Source of the DNA: UTCHB3 sp008363265
GTDB lineage: Bacteria; Bacteroidota; Ignavibacteria; Ignavibacteriales; Ignavibacteriaceae
Assembly: GCA_045863055.1 (NCBI GenBank)
Contig: BTUW01000004.1
Coordinates: forward strand, 62,001 to 126,000
Direction: 5' to 3'
DNA: 64,000 nucleotides
The position numbers and the translations under genes are program-made. Below the pieces are notes generated by a model. The model was not told where the DNA came from, did not search any database, and saw only the letters and a program-made list of their open reading frames with translations. Every line of letters starts with the position of its first letter. Positions within the stretch are counted from its first letter, which is position 1. Shown here in pieces: positions 51,293 through 59,396 of this stretch.

Positions 51293-51321
51293 TTGACTTT
51301 AAAGTTAGGTATGCCTAAATT
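51293..51321 (+). promoter_or_regulatory. Iron-operon promoter overlapped by a DtxR-type operator
   Basis: TTGACT (51293-51298), 17 bases, TAAATT (51316-51321). TTAGGTATGCCTAA (51305-51318) lies between them: TTAGG and CCTAA arms, as in DtxR/IdeR/MntR-type boxes. A metal-loaded regulator bound here would block RNA polymerase. It also shows that the coding start must be downstream, at 51344. Confidence 0.7.
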
Positions 51322-51343
51322 TAATAAACAAATTTTCTTAATT

Positions 51344-52015
51344 ATGCCGACAATATCTAAAGAAGACTATCTAAAAGCGATCTACAGCATTGCAAACTCA
51401 AACGATTCTGTTGTAACCACTTCCGAAGTCGCGGGACGACTCGAGGTATCGAAAGCTGCCACGAGCGAAATGGTGCAGAAGCTCTCGGAACTCGGATTCC
51501 TCAACCATGAACGGTACAAAGGGATGTCACTCACCCCCGAGGGAAGGAAGGCCGCACTGAACATTATCCGCCGCCACAGGATCTGGGAGCTTTTTCTGAA
51601 GGATGTACTGGGATTGTCTTGGAGCGAGGTTCACGCTGAGGCGGAGCTTTTGGAGCACTCCACTTCCGAATTTTTGATCGAAAAGCTTGATGCCTACCTC
51701 GGATACCCAAGTTTTGATCCACACGGTGAACCGATCCCCGACAGGGACGGTAACCTGCCTGAAGTGCCGGCACTTCTGCCTTTGGTGAAATGTGAGCCCG
51801 GCAGAAGCTACCTTTTGGCCAAAGTTCTCGATGAAAGCGTGGAGTTGATGAATTTTTTCACGGCGATAGGTCTGGCGCTGAATGTCCGGGTTACGGTAAG
51901 ATCCCGGCTCGCTTACGACAATTCGACCATAGTAGTGATCGATGAAGTACCGCACAGCCTCAGTGAGAAAGCCGGAAAAAATCTGTTTTTTATTCCGGTT
52001 GAGGAGGAAGTATGA
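51344..52015 (+). CDS. DtxR-family metal-dependent transcriptional regulator
   Basis: 223 residues from ATG 51344. The winged helix (EDYLKAIYSIANSNDSVVTTSEVAGRLEVSKAATSEMVQKLSELGFLNHE, about 6-55) is followed by the metal-binding dimerisation domain with HRIWELFLKDVLGLSW, EVHAEAELLEHSTSE and PHGEPIPD, the residues expected to bind Fe2+ or Mn2+. A C-terminal SH3-like domain follows. It is first in the feo operon and probably represses it when metal is plentiful. Its stop overlaps the next ATG by 4 bases. Confidence 0.92.
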   Translation: MPTISKEDYLKAIYSIANSNDSVVTTSEVAGRLEVSKAATSEMVQKLSELGFLNHERYKGMSLTPEGRKAALNIIRRHRIWELFLKDVLGLSWSEVHAEAELLEHSTSEFLIEKLDAYLGYPSFDPHGEPIPDRDGNLPEVPALLPLVKCEPGRSYLLAKVLDESVELMNFFTAIGLALNVRVTVRSRLAYDNSTIVVIDEVPHSLSEKAGKNLFFIPVEEEV

Positions 52016-53028
52016 AACCCGTAAATGAAATTTTTTCCGTTTTCGCTGCCGTAGCTGCACTTGTGATCCCCGGCTTCATGAACCTTTTCAAATCGAAGAA
52101 ACAGAAGGCTTTCATGGAACGCGAACTGCTTGAGAATGCCCTAAAGCACCTTTATGACTGCGATTCGCGCGGTTCGGTTGCCTCTTGCGAAAGTCTTGCG
52201 GGAGTACTCGGAGTATCGCGAAAGACCGCGGGAGAGCTTGAAGAGCAGTTGGAGGCATCGGGGCTGATCGAATATCACAACGACCGTCTCACTCTCACAC
52301 CGCAAGGCCGGAGTTACGCGCTCAAGGTTATCAGAATACACCGCCTCTGGGAGAGCTATCTGGCCGATAAGACCGGTCTGCCTGAAAATGACTGGCACCG
52401 TGAAGCCGAGGAGCGGGAGCATCTGATGAGCGAGGCAGAGGCCGATGAGCTTGCTTCAAAACTCGGTAACCCGGTCTATGATCCCCACGGTGATCCCATA
52501 CCCGACAGTGAGGGGAACATGCCACCGGCAAAAGGGGCACTCCTCAGGGATGCCGCACCAGGCACGGTTGTGCGGATCACTCATATCGAAGATGAACCCG
52601 CAGAGGTTTATGATCAGATAAACGCCGAGAAAATATATCCAGGAATGGTCATCAGAATTCTTGACAACAGGGACGGGAAGATACACTTCGTAGCCGATGG
52701 TGAGGAGAGATTCTTCACCAGACTGCTTAGCGGCAACATTTCTGTTATCGAGGTTTCAGAAGATGAGGCCGAACCCGCTGTAGTAACCACGCTCGACAAA
52801 GTCGGCAGGGGATACATATGTGAGATTCACATGGTATCCAAAAGGATAAGGGGGCAGCAAAGAAGGAGACTGATGGACCTCGGCTTTGTTCCCGGCAGCA
52901 GGGTGGCGTTTGAAATGGCAAGCGCGTCCGGTGATCCTGTGGCATTCAGGGTCAGGGGTGCCGTTGCGGCACTCAGACTGGAGCAGGCAAAACAGATATT
53001 CGTGAAGAATGTGGAAAAGGTGGCATGA
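52012..53028 (+). CDS. Membrane-anchored DtxR-like/FeoA fusion protein
   Basis: 338 residues. Residues 8-25 (FSVFAAVAALVIPGFMNL) form a hydrophobic helix, followed by a basic stretch. Then comes a DtxR-like winged helix (about 40-105), a dimerisation domain with HRLWESYLADKTGLPENDWHREAEEREHL and PHGDPIPD, and two SH3-like modules; the last (about 265-335, RRRLMDLGFVPGSRVAFE) is a clear FeoA domain. It could link iron sensing to FeoB at the membrane; whether it still binds DNA is unknown. It is coupled to both neighbours by ATGA-type overlaps. Fusions of DtxR with FeoA occur, but the N-terminal helix is unusual. Confidence 0.85.
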   Translation: MKPVNEIFSVFAAVAALVIPGFMNLFKSKKQKAFMERELLENALKHLYDCDSRGSVASCESLAGVLGVSRKTAGELEEQLEASGLIEYHNDRLTLTPQGRSYALKVIRIHRLWESYLADKTGLPENDWHREAEEREHLMSEAEADELASKLGNPVYDPHGDPIPDSEGNMPPAKGALLRDAAPGTVVRITHIEDEPAEVYDQINAEKIYPGMVIRILDNRDGKIHFVADGEERFFTRLLSGNISVIEVSEDEAEPAVVTTLDKVGRGYICEIHMVSKRIRGQQRRRLMDLGFVPGSRVAFEMASASGDPVAFRVRGAVAALRLEQAKQIFVKNVEKVA

Positions 53029-53780
53029 TGAGTTCCGGAGCATGTGAAGTTTGTCCCGCGAACAAGAACGCGGCACTTAAAAGGCTTGGGATCAACCTCG
53101 ACAGTCACGATTCAGTGGTGGCACTTGCTGGAAACCCGAACACGGGGAAAAGCACGGTTTTTAATTCGCTGACGGGGCTAAGACAGCATACAGGCAACTG
53201 GCCGGGAAAGACCGTTGCGAGGGCGGAAGGCGCATTCGGCTATGCTGACCGGAAATACAAAATAGTCGATCTGCCCGGTACGTACTCACTTCTTTCGACG
53301 AGTACCGATGAAGAGATCGCCCGCGATTTCCTGCTGTTCGGCAAACCCGATGTTACAATTATTGTCGCTGACGCCACAAGAATTGAACGGAATCTTAATC
53401 TGGTTCTTCAAGTACTGGAGATAACCGACCGGGCTGTTCTCTGCGTTAATCTCATGGATGAAGCCAAGAGGAATGGCATTTCGATCGATATTAGGGTTCT
53501 TTCCCGCGACCTCGGAATACCGGTGGTTCCCGCATCTGCCAGACAGGGTGAGGGGATCCCCGAACTCCTTTCGGTGCTCCATCAGGTTGCAACAGGTGAG
53601 TACATCTGCAAACCGAGAAAAGTTAAAGCCCTTGCGCCCGACCTCGCCTCAGCCGTGGATGAATTAACGGGAAAAATAAAACATGCGTACCCAAACCTCC
53701 CCAACGCGAGGTGGGTTGCCCTCCGCCTCCTCGAAGGTGATCAGCGGATCATTGATGCGATCAAGAACAATGAATTTTAA
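53025..53780 (+). CDS. feoB: FeoB N-terminal GTPase domain as a separate protein
   Basis: 251 residues. A CEVCP motif near the N-terminus precedes the G domain with G1 GNPNTGKST (36-44), switch I TGNWPGKTVA, G3 DLPGTYSL (82-89) and G4 NLMDEAKRNG, then the helical GDI region ending ARWVALRLLEGDQRIIDAIKNNEF. In normal FeoB (about 700-800 residues) the chain continues into the membrane domain; here it stops, and the remainder is encoded from 53977 in another frame. All GTPase motifs are intact, so the protein is probably functional as a partner of the second part. Confidence 0.9.
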   Translation: MMSSGACEVCPANKNAALKRLGINLDSHDSVVALAGNPNTGKSTVFNSLTGLRQHTGNWPGKTVARAEGAFGYADRKYKIVDLPGTYSLLSTSTDEEIARDFLLFGKPDVTIIVADATRIERNLNLVLQVLEITDRAVLCVNLMDEAKRNGISIDIRVLSRDLGIPVVPASARQGEGIPELLSVLHQVATGEYICKPRKVKALAPDLASAVDELTGKIKHAYPNLPNARWVALRLLEGDQRIIDAIKNNEF

Positions 53781-53785
53781 TGGAA

Positions 53786-53950
53786 AGTTACGCGGATTAC
53801 ACGGATTATGCACGGATTACACAGATTTTTGAGCACGCTGATGCACGCGGATTTTACGGATTTTCACGGATATGACTAACTCGAAAAACAAATATTTGAT
53901 ATCCTCTGTGGTCTCTGTGTGCTCTGTGGTGAATAAAACCTTTGCGGACT
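53786..53950. repeat. Repeat mosaic splitting feoB
   Basis: The 196-base gap holds an imperfect run of ACGGATTACAC/GGATTTT units (about 53789-53875) and a CTCTGTGGTCTCTGTG run ending in CCTTTGCGG (about 53902-53947). Both families also make up the spacer at 13465-13599. No ORF bridges the gap. Confidence 0.75.
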
Positions 53951-53976
53951 TTGAAGTTTAACAAAATTAAAACAAG

Positions 53977-55377
53977 ATGAACAACGAAATACTTGAAACA
54001 GCCAGAAATTTAAGGATCGAGCGGGGCGAAAGCTTCCACGACAGTCTTGTGGAATCGATATACTCCGAAGCGGCTGAGATAGCGAAACATTCGGTATCCG
54101 CGCCTGATTCCAACATAGCTTTCCGACTCGATAAAACGATCGACCGACTTGTTACAAGCAGGATATTCGGTTTTCCGATAATGCTGTTTTTGCTCGCTCT
54201 GGTTTTCTGGATAACCATAGTAGGTGCCAACTATCCCTCGGGATGGCTAGCCACACTGCTGGTTGACTGGGGCCACCCATGGATCAGATCCATCTTTGAT
54301 GCACTCGGAGCACCATGGTGGCTGACCGGTGTTCTGGTTGACGGAGCATATCTTGCCGGAGCATGGGTGGTAAGTGTGATGCTCCCGCCAATGATGGTGT
54401 TTTTCCCCATCTTCACACTTTTGGAGGATTTTGGGTATCTTCCAAGAGTGGCATTCAACCTTGATTCCATCTTCAGGAAAGCGGGAGCACACGGCAAGCA
54501 AGCTCTCACGATGAGCATGGGCTTCGGCTGCAATGCCGCGGGAGTGGTTGCCACAAGAATAATTGATTCTCCAAGAGAGAGGCTGATCGCGATAATAACC
54601 AACAATTTTTCACTCTGTAACGGCAGGTGGCCAACTCAGATACTTATTGCTTCAATATTTATTGGCGCGGCCGCGCCGCCTTATCTTGCAGGATTGGTAT
54701 CTGCAGGGGCGGTTGTTTTCATTGCACTGCTTGGGATATTCCTCAGTCTGTTGGTTTCATGGGGACTCACAAAGACTGTGCTGAAAGGCGAGGTTTCAAC
54801 CTTCAGTCTTGAGCTGCCACCGTACAGACCTCCGCGACTCCTTCAGACACTTTACACTTCACTTATTGACAGAACCGCATTTGTTCTTTGGCGCGCTATT
54901 GTTTTCGCTTTCCCCGCGGGAGCAGTGATATGGCTGGTTGCAAATATTCATGTTGGTGAACTTTCATTGGCTGAGTGGTTTATCAACGCGGTTGATCCCG
55001 TCGCGGTGATATTCGGTTTGAACGGGGTTATTTTCCTCGCATATGTGATCGCGATTCCCGCGAATGAGATCGTGATCCCGACAATTCTGATGCTTACGGT
55101 AATGACCACGAAGATAGCCGGAGCAGGCGCGGGAGCAGGGGTCATGTTCGAACTGGAAGATGCGCAAACCGCGGTTATACTTCAGCAGGGTGGGTGGACA
55201 CTACTTACGGGGATTAATCTGATGCTATTTTCGCTGCTCCACAATCCCTGTTCGACGACCATATATACAATATATAAGGAAACCGGATCCTTGAAGTGGA
55301 CTCTTGTCTCAACCTTTCTTCCGATCATCATGGGACTTGCCGTAACCTTCTTGGTAACCGTTATTTTCAATTTATAG
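53977..55377 (+). CDS. feoB: FeoB membrane domain (ferrous iron permease) as a separate protein
   Basis: 466 residues. The first 70 form the rest of the GDI/linker helix (ARNLRIERGESFHDSLVESIYSEAAEI...DKTIDRLVTSRIFGFPIML), picking up where the GTPase protein ends. Then two Gate domains with the family cysteines (MSMGFGCNAAGV and SLLHNPCSTTIYTIYKE) and about 8-10 membrane helices. It moves Fe2+ across the inner membrane. It has its own ATG, and no conserved FeoB segment seems lost between the two parts, so this is a clean split rather than decay. Confidence 0.9.
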   Translation: MNNEILETARNLRIERGESFHDSLVESIYSEAAEIAKHSVSAPDSNIAFRLDKTIDRLVTSRIFGFPIMLFLLALVFWITIVGANYPSGWLATLLVDWGHPWIRSIFDALGAPWWLTGVLVDGAYLAGAWVVSVMLPPMMVFFPIFTLLEDFGYLPRVAFNLDSIFRKAGAHGKQALTMSMGFGCNAAGVVATRIIDSPRERLIAIITNNFSLCNGRWPTQILIASIFIGAAAPPYLAGLVSAGAVVFIALLGIFLSLLVSWGLTKTVLKGEVSTFSLELPPYRPPRLLQTLYTSLIDRTAFVLWRAIVFAFPAGAVIWLVANIHVGELSLAEWFINAVDPVAVIFGLNGVIFLAYVIAIPANEIVIPTILMLTVMTTKIAGAGAGAGVMFELEDAQTAVILQQGGWTLLTGINLMLFSLLHNPCSTTIYTIYKETGSLKWTLVSTFLPIIMGLAVTFLVTVIFNL

Positions 55378-55460
55378 GAGGAAAATTTTTTGTCCGGCTA
55401 TTGATCATGAAAAAAATTATTATTATATTCAGGTGAATAAGATTAGTTTTTACTGTCAAT

Positions 55461-56090
55461 ATGATCGGGAAAAAAATGAAAAACAACAAGATAATTGTCG
55501 CGCTTCTTTCTGTAGCAGTTATCCTGCTCCTTGTGATAGTCGGGGTTTTGATCATCAAAGGGGTTCCCGGAAATAGTGCAAAGTCTGTAGAAGGGGAAAA
55601 GGCTGCCAAGGTTAACAACCAGCCTTTCGTCGAAGTGGTGCCTGCCTCCGCGTACGCTAGTTCGGTGCTCCCGGCTTCCTACGGGTTTCGCTATCCTCCC
55701 GAATATTCATTCGATAATGATCCCTTCACATGGTGGAGTCCGTCAGGTACTTATCACGGTCAATGGATCACTTACTCTTTACCCCGCCCTATGGAAGTGA
55801 ACGGTATCAGCATCTGGAACGGCTCCCATTATCCTAATTTCTCAAATGGTGGTTACTATTTTGGTGATCTCTATTACCAGAATGCAATTCTCACTTCAGC
55901 CACACTAGAATTCTCAGACGGTACAAGACGCGACGTACTCTTCAAAATTTACGACGGTATGCAAACCGTTAATTTCCCGCCGGTGGTTACCACACATGTG
56001 AAAATGCTCTGCACCGGTGTTTCTCCCGGACAAAGATGGCAGGATGTCTGCATTTCCGAGTTCAGGGTGATGGGGAGGAACGCGCAATGA
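55461..56090 (+). CDS. Membrane-anchored protein with NADase-type/discoidin-like glycan-binding domain
   Basis: 209 residues from ATG 55461; ATG 55476 with GGGA five bases upstream is an alternative. One N-terminal membrane helix, then a beta-sandwich (about 55-205) with ASSVLPASYGFRYPPEYSFDNDPFTWWSPSG, GQWITYSLPRPMEVNGISIWNG and ISEFRVMG, the pattern of NADase-type glycan-binding and F5/8-like domains. It should face the periplasm. No enzyme domain is attached; role unknown. Confidence 0.7.
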   Translation: MIGKKMKNNKIIVALLSVAVILLLVIVGVLIIKGVPGNSAKSVEGEKAAKVNNQPFVEVVPASAYASSVLPASYGFRYPPEYSFDNDPFTWWSPSGTYHGQWITYSLPRPMEVNGISIWNGSHYPNFSNGGYYFGDLYYQNAILTSATLEFSDGTRRDVLFKIYDGMQTVNFPPVVTTHVKMLCTGVSPGQRWQDVCISEFRVMGRNAQ

Positions 56091-56193
56091 AGATCTTCTT
56101 CCGGTTCCTTATTCTTCACTCAAGCGTGTATAATGAACTCACCAGGCGGCAAGATGGTCTCCATTCTTTGACTAATTTATTTGAGCGTGAGAT

Positions 56194-57609
56194 ATGAAAA
56201 AATATTCACTTCTTATGATCTGGGCCTTCTGTACATTCACCCTGTTTTCGCAGACTGACTTTGAACAACTGATTCAAAATGTTGAGAATTGCAAAATAAA
56301 TCAATCATCCAAGCAACCGTTGATTGATTTTCTGCTGTTTTACCAGACTGTTAATCGAGAAGCGGATACAGCATCAGCCGTTGTTGATACGACGGCAGTG
56401 GATTCCGGTCCGAGGCTTGACGATAAGCAGCAACGGGAGTTGAAGAATATCAGAAAAAGAATGTCTGCTTCTTTAATCGATGCGCAAAAAAGTGCTGAGC
56501 CGGAGAAATCATACACGCTTGTGATAGTTAACATCATGCTGGCGACTTTGGATAACCTGCTGAACGATTCAAAGTCGGCAATTGCGAGTAATGAGGCGGC
56601 ATTGAAAAATCTGAAGGGCAACAAGATCGATTTTTGCGGCAGCTTTGAATGGACCCGCTCGGATATTCACAGGTGGCTTTTTGGAGATTACAAGAAACTC
56701 AAAAATTACGCCGCGGCTAAAAAGAATCTTCAGTTGGCAGAACAATATAACGAGTTTAACAATACTGAGAGCCAGCTGGTCTTCGTTAATCTGACAAAAA
56801 ATCTTGCTTCCGAAACCAATAATTCTCAAACCCTGCTCGAAGCTGCTAAAAAGCTGGATAAAATAGGTTTCGCAACCGGTGCTGATCTAAACAGGATATC
56901 AGATTGCTATTATCTATTTTCCGAAAAGCTTCCAAAGCCGGCATTGATCCAATATTTTAACTCGCTTCAGGGGTTGCTTAACAAGGTTTACGGAGGATTC
57001 ACATCAAGCTACGGTGAAACGGAAAATGACCTCTCCGATCTGAAAATAATGGTTAACTGCAGGCTTTTCGATCTTTATCGTGACCAAAAAGACTATTTAA
57101 ATTCATATTTTCAGGCGACATATGCCTTCAGGGAAAAACCCTGCAAGCAGTACCTGGATGCGGCGAAGACTTACTACGTTCTCTCCACGATGAAAGAGCA
57201 AGGATGGTTGCCATGTGGTGGTGATGATTTTATTGTTTCATCCGGAAACCCTCAAACATGGTATTTTTACCATCCTTCACGGTTGGTGAAAAGAGGGAAT
57301 TACGTTGAAACCTGGCAAAAAAGCATTGAAATCGACTTTGATGTCACCACCTGGATATTCAGTTTTATGGATCGCAGCAATGATTATTCATCCTCCACTT
57401 CCACGGAATTCAGCGTGGGAAAGAATTCAGTGGTTAAAGCATCAATACAGAAGTATCCCCAGGCAATAAAATGGCTGAGCTGGACGGAATACGACTATTA
57501 CGGAAATGTTGAAAACTCCGGTAAAGCGGGTCCCTACGATACTTATTCGGAAACTGTTCCGGGCTCGATCGGCGAAGCATTGTGGAAATTCTATTTCGGA
57601 GTGAAATGA
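56194..57609 (+). CDS. Exported protein of unknown function, helical N-terminal half
   Basis: 471 residues with a signal peptide ending TLFSQ. Residues about 25-320 are helical and could form TPR-like repeats (LDNLLNDSKSAIASNEAALKNLK, KNYAAAKKNLQLAEQYNEF). The last 120 residues are beta-rich. Not recognised. It stands between two other exported proteins on the same strand. Confidence 0.65.
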   Translation: MKKYSLLMIWAFCTFTLFSQTDFEQLIQNVENCKINQSSKQPLIDFLLFYQTVNREADTASAVVDTTAVDSGPRLDDKQQRELKNIRKRMSASLIDAQKSAEPEKSYTLVIVNIMLATLDNLLNDSKSAIASNEAALKNLKGNKIDFCGSFEWTRSDIHRWLFGDYKKLKNYAAAKKNLQLAEQYNEFNNTESQLVFVNLTKNLASETNNSQTLLEAAKKLDKIGFATGADLNRISDCYYLFSEKLPKPALIQYFNSLQGLLNKVYGGFTSSYGETENDLSDLKIMVNCRLFDLYRDQKDYLNSYFQATYAFREKPCKQYLDAAKTYYVLSTMKEQGWLPCGGDDFIVSSGNPQTWYFYHPSRLVKRGNYVETWQKSIEIDFDVTTWIFSFMDRSNDYSSSTSTEFSVGKNSVVKASIQKYPQAIKWLSWTEYDYYGNVENSGKAGPYDTYSETVPGSIGEALWKFYFGVK

Positions 57610-57708
57610 ATGGTTTGATTTGCCCGGATTTTCGTAACTTGAGCCTCAAATATTTTTTTAATCTACACCGCTGTGGCGGTAATTTAATCATAAACAGAAA
57701 GACGATCC

Positions 57709-58554
57709 ATGAGAACACGAATTGTCTCCGCTATTATTTGTTTTTTCCTCACTTTTTCAACCCTTATGGCTCAGGATTTCATCCTCTCCGAGGGATATGC
57801 CCAGTTGACTCACGAATTTGTTCATGATTACAACACCAACAAGCAGAATGATCTCCGCCTTGATCCGATCCTCCGTGATAAACTTATGCAGTTTTACGTT
57901 GATGTCATCAAGCGTGAAGCAATTATGTTCGAGATTCACACCGGTCAGGTGATCTCATCCGATGGCACTGTAACTCCATTGGATACAGCCATTTACGAAT
58001 ACAACAATGACGGCAGGCTCATACAACTTACCGTCAGTTCGAAGAATACAGCGGGTGTGTACCAGTCAACCTCACTCACATTCAAGTACGACAAGGCAGG
58101 CAGGTTTACCGAAATGATGGCCGGCAAAAAATCCGTTCTGAAGCTCACCCGCGATAAAAAAGGAAACATCACAAAGGCGAACAACACTTCCTACACCTAC
58201 AAAAAAGGTAAACTCGACAAGGTCGGGAGCATGAAATGGAACGGCAACTATTTTGTTGACAAGAAAAAAGACAATGGAGTACAGGACCCGGGCCATGAAG
58301 TTTTGTACGATAACTATGGTCGCGTTTGGCAGGCAAACTGGACCGAAAGTTTCGCCGTTTACGCTTATGACACCCGCGACAGGTTTGTCACCAGACAGTG
58401 GGAAGGTCAGGGACTGAAAGAGGATTTGATGATAATGCATTCCGGCGGTCTGCATGATCAGATAATCGAGATGACCGGAATGTCGACCGAAGGCGGTAAA
58501 CCGGAGCAGGAGATCAAGGTACAGGTGCTCAGGATCTACCGGGACGGTAAGTAA
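57709..58554 (+). CDS. Exported YD-repeat-like protein of unknown function
   Basis: 281 residues, signal peptide ending TLMAQ. It contains beta-hairpin units resembling RHS/YD repeats: YEYNNDGRLIQL, FKYDKAGRFTEM, YDNYGRVWQA, YAYDTRDRFVTR. No toxin or core domain is present. The N-terminal part is related to the incomplete protein at 63737 (TPLDTAIYEYNNDGRLI against TPFDSTIFNYDNEGRLI), so the two are paralogues. Confidence 0.7.
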   Translation: MRTRIVSAIICFFLTFSTLMAQDFILSEGYAQLTHEFVHDYNTNKQNDLRLDPILRDKLMQFYVDVIKREAIMFEIHTGQVISSDGTVTPLDTAIYEYNNDGRLIQLTVSSKNTAGVYQSTSLTFKYDKAGRFTEMMAGKKSVLKLTRDKKGNITKANNTSYTYKKGKLDKVGSMKWNGNYFVDKKKDNGVQDPGHEVLYDNYGRVWQANWTESFAVYAYDTRDRFVTRQWEGQGLKEDLMIMHSGGLHDQIIEMTGMSTEGGKPEQEIKVQVLRIYRDGK

Positions 58555-58579
58555 AACCATCCTGATCTCGTGAAAATTT

Positions 58580-58611
58580 AAGGCTGTCGCATGTGTGGCA
58601 GCCTTTTTTTT
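58580..58611 (+). terminator. Rho-independent terminator after the gene at 57709
   Basis: AAGGCTG (58580-58586) pairs with CAGCCTT (58599-58605), extended inward by wobble pairs around loop ATGT, and followed by a run of T. It separates this gene from nrfHA. Confidence 0.9.
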
Positions 58612-58787
58612 ATTTCAATTCCGCACCAAATCGATTTTCCCCCGCCCATCTGTTTTGTTATTTGTTTTATATTCGTAAATTAAATTTAAAATTCGAGATT
58701 TTGTTTGCGCATCCGGATACTTTTTAGTAGCTTTCGGTAAAGCAGATAAAAAAATCTGATTAGACCCACAAAGAAAGAAAGAACGGA

Positions 58788-59387
58788 ATGAGAGTAATAA
58801 AAAAATTGCTCAATCTCTTGATTCCACCCCCAAATTGGCGCTTTCCCGTGATTATCATACTGGGCATATTCTTTGGTCTGGGCTTTCAGGTGCTCTACAT
58901 TTCCAACGCGATCTCGTATGCATCCGATAAGCCTGAGGCCTGCATAAACTGCCACGTTATGAATTCGTACTTCGCCACTTGGGAGAAAGGCAGCCACGGA
59001 CGCTTCACAGTCTGTAACGATTGCCACGTTCCCCAGGACAACCTGATCTCCAAGTACCTCTTCAAGGCACAGGACGGGCTTCGCCACTCTTTCATGTTCA
59101 CTTTCAGGCTTGAGCCACAGGTGATCAAGATCAAAGATGCCGGAAAAAACGCGGTACAGGCCAACTGTATCAGGTGCCATGAGAACGTGATACACCCGAT
59201 CTCGAACCGTGGATATGAACAAGGGAACAGGTCGATCGATATGGAGGGTGTCTACTGCTGGGACTGCCACAGGGAGGTTCCTCACGGCAGGGTTAACTCT
59301 CTCTCTTCGACGCCTGACGCGAAAGTACCGGGACTTACTCCTGTGATCCCGGACTGGATGAAAACCAACAATTCGAAACAGAAATAA
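58788..59387 (+). CDS. nrfH: Cytochrome c nitrite reductase small subunit NrfH
   Basis: 199 residues. One N-terminal membrane helix (VIIILGIFFGLGFQVLYIS) and four c-type haem motifs: CINCH, CNDCH, CIRCH and CWDCH. This is the NapC/NirT-type quinol dehydrogenase that passes electrons from menaquinol to NrfA in the periplasm. It is 9 bases upstream of nrfA. Confidence 0.96.
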   Translation: MRVIKKLLNLLIPPPNWRFPVIIILGIFFGLGFQVLYISNAISYASDKPEACINCHVMNSYFATWEKGSHGRFTVCNDCHVPQDNLISKYLFKAQDGLRHSFMFTFRLEPQVIKIKDAGKNAVQANCIRCHENVIHPISNRGYEQGNRSIDMEGVYCWDCHREVPHGRVNSLSSTPDAKVPGLTPVIPDWMKTNNSKQK

Positions 59388-59396
59388 GAGGATTAA

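Noticed and set aside
51293..51343. Longer DtxR start at TTG 51293
   Set aside because: It would place coding sequence over the promoter and operator; ATG 51344 gives the normal N-terminus.
53786..53976. Programmed frameshift joining the two FeoB parts
   Set aside because: The gap is about 196 bases with stops in all useful frames and no slippery site; the second part has its own ATG.
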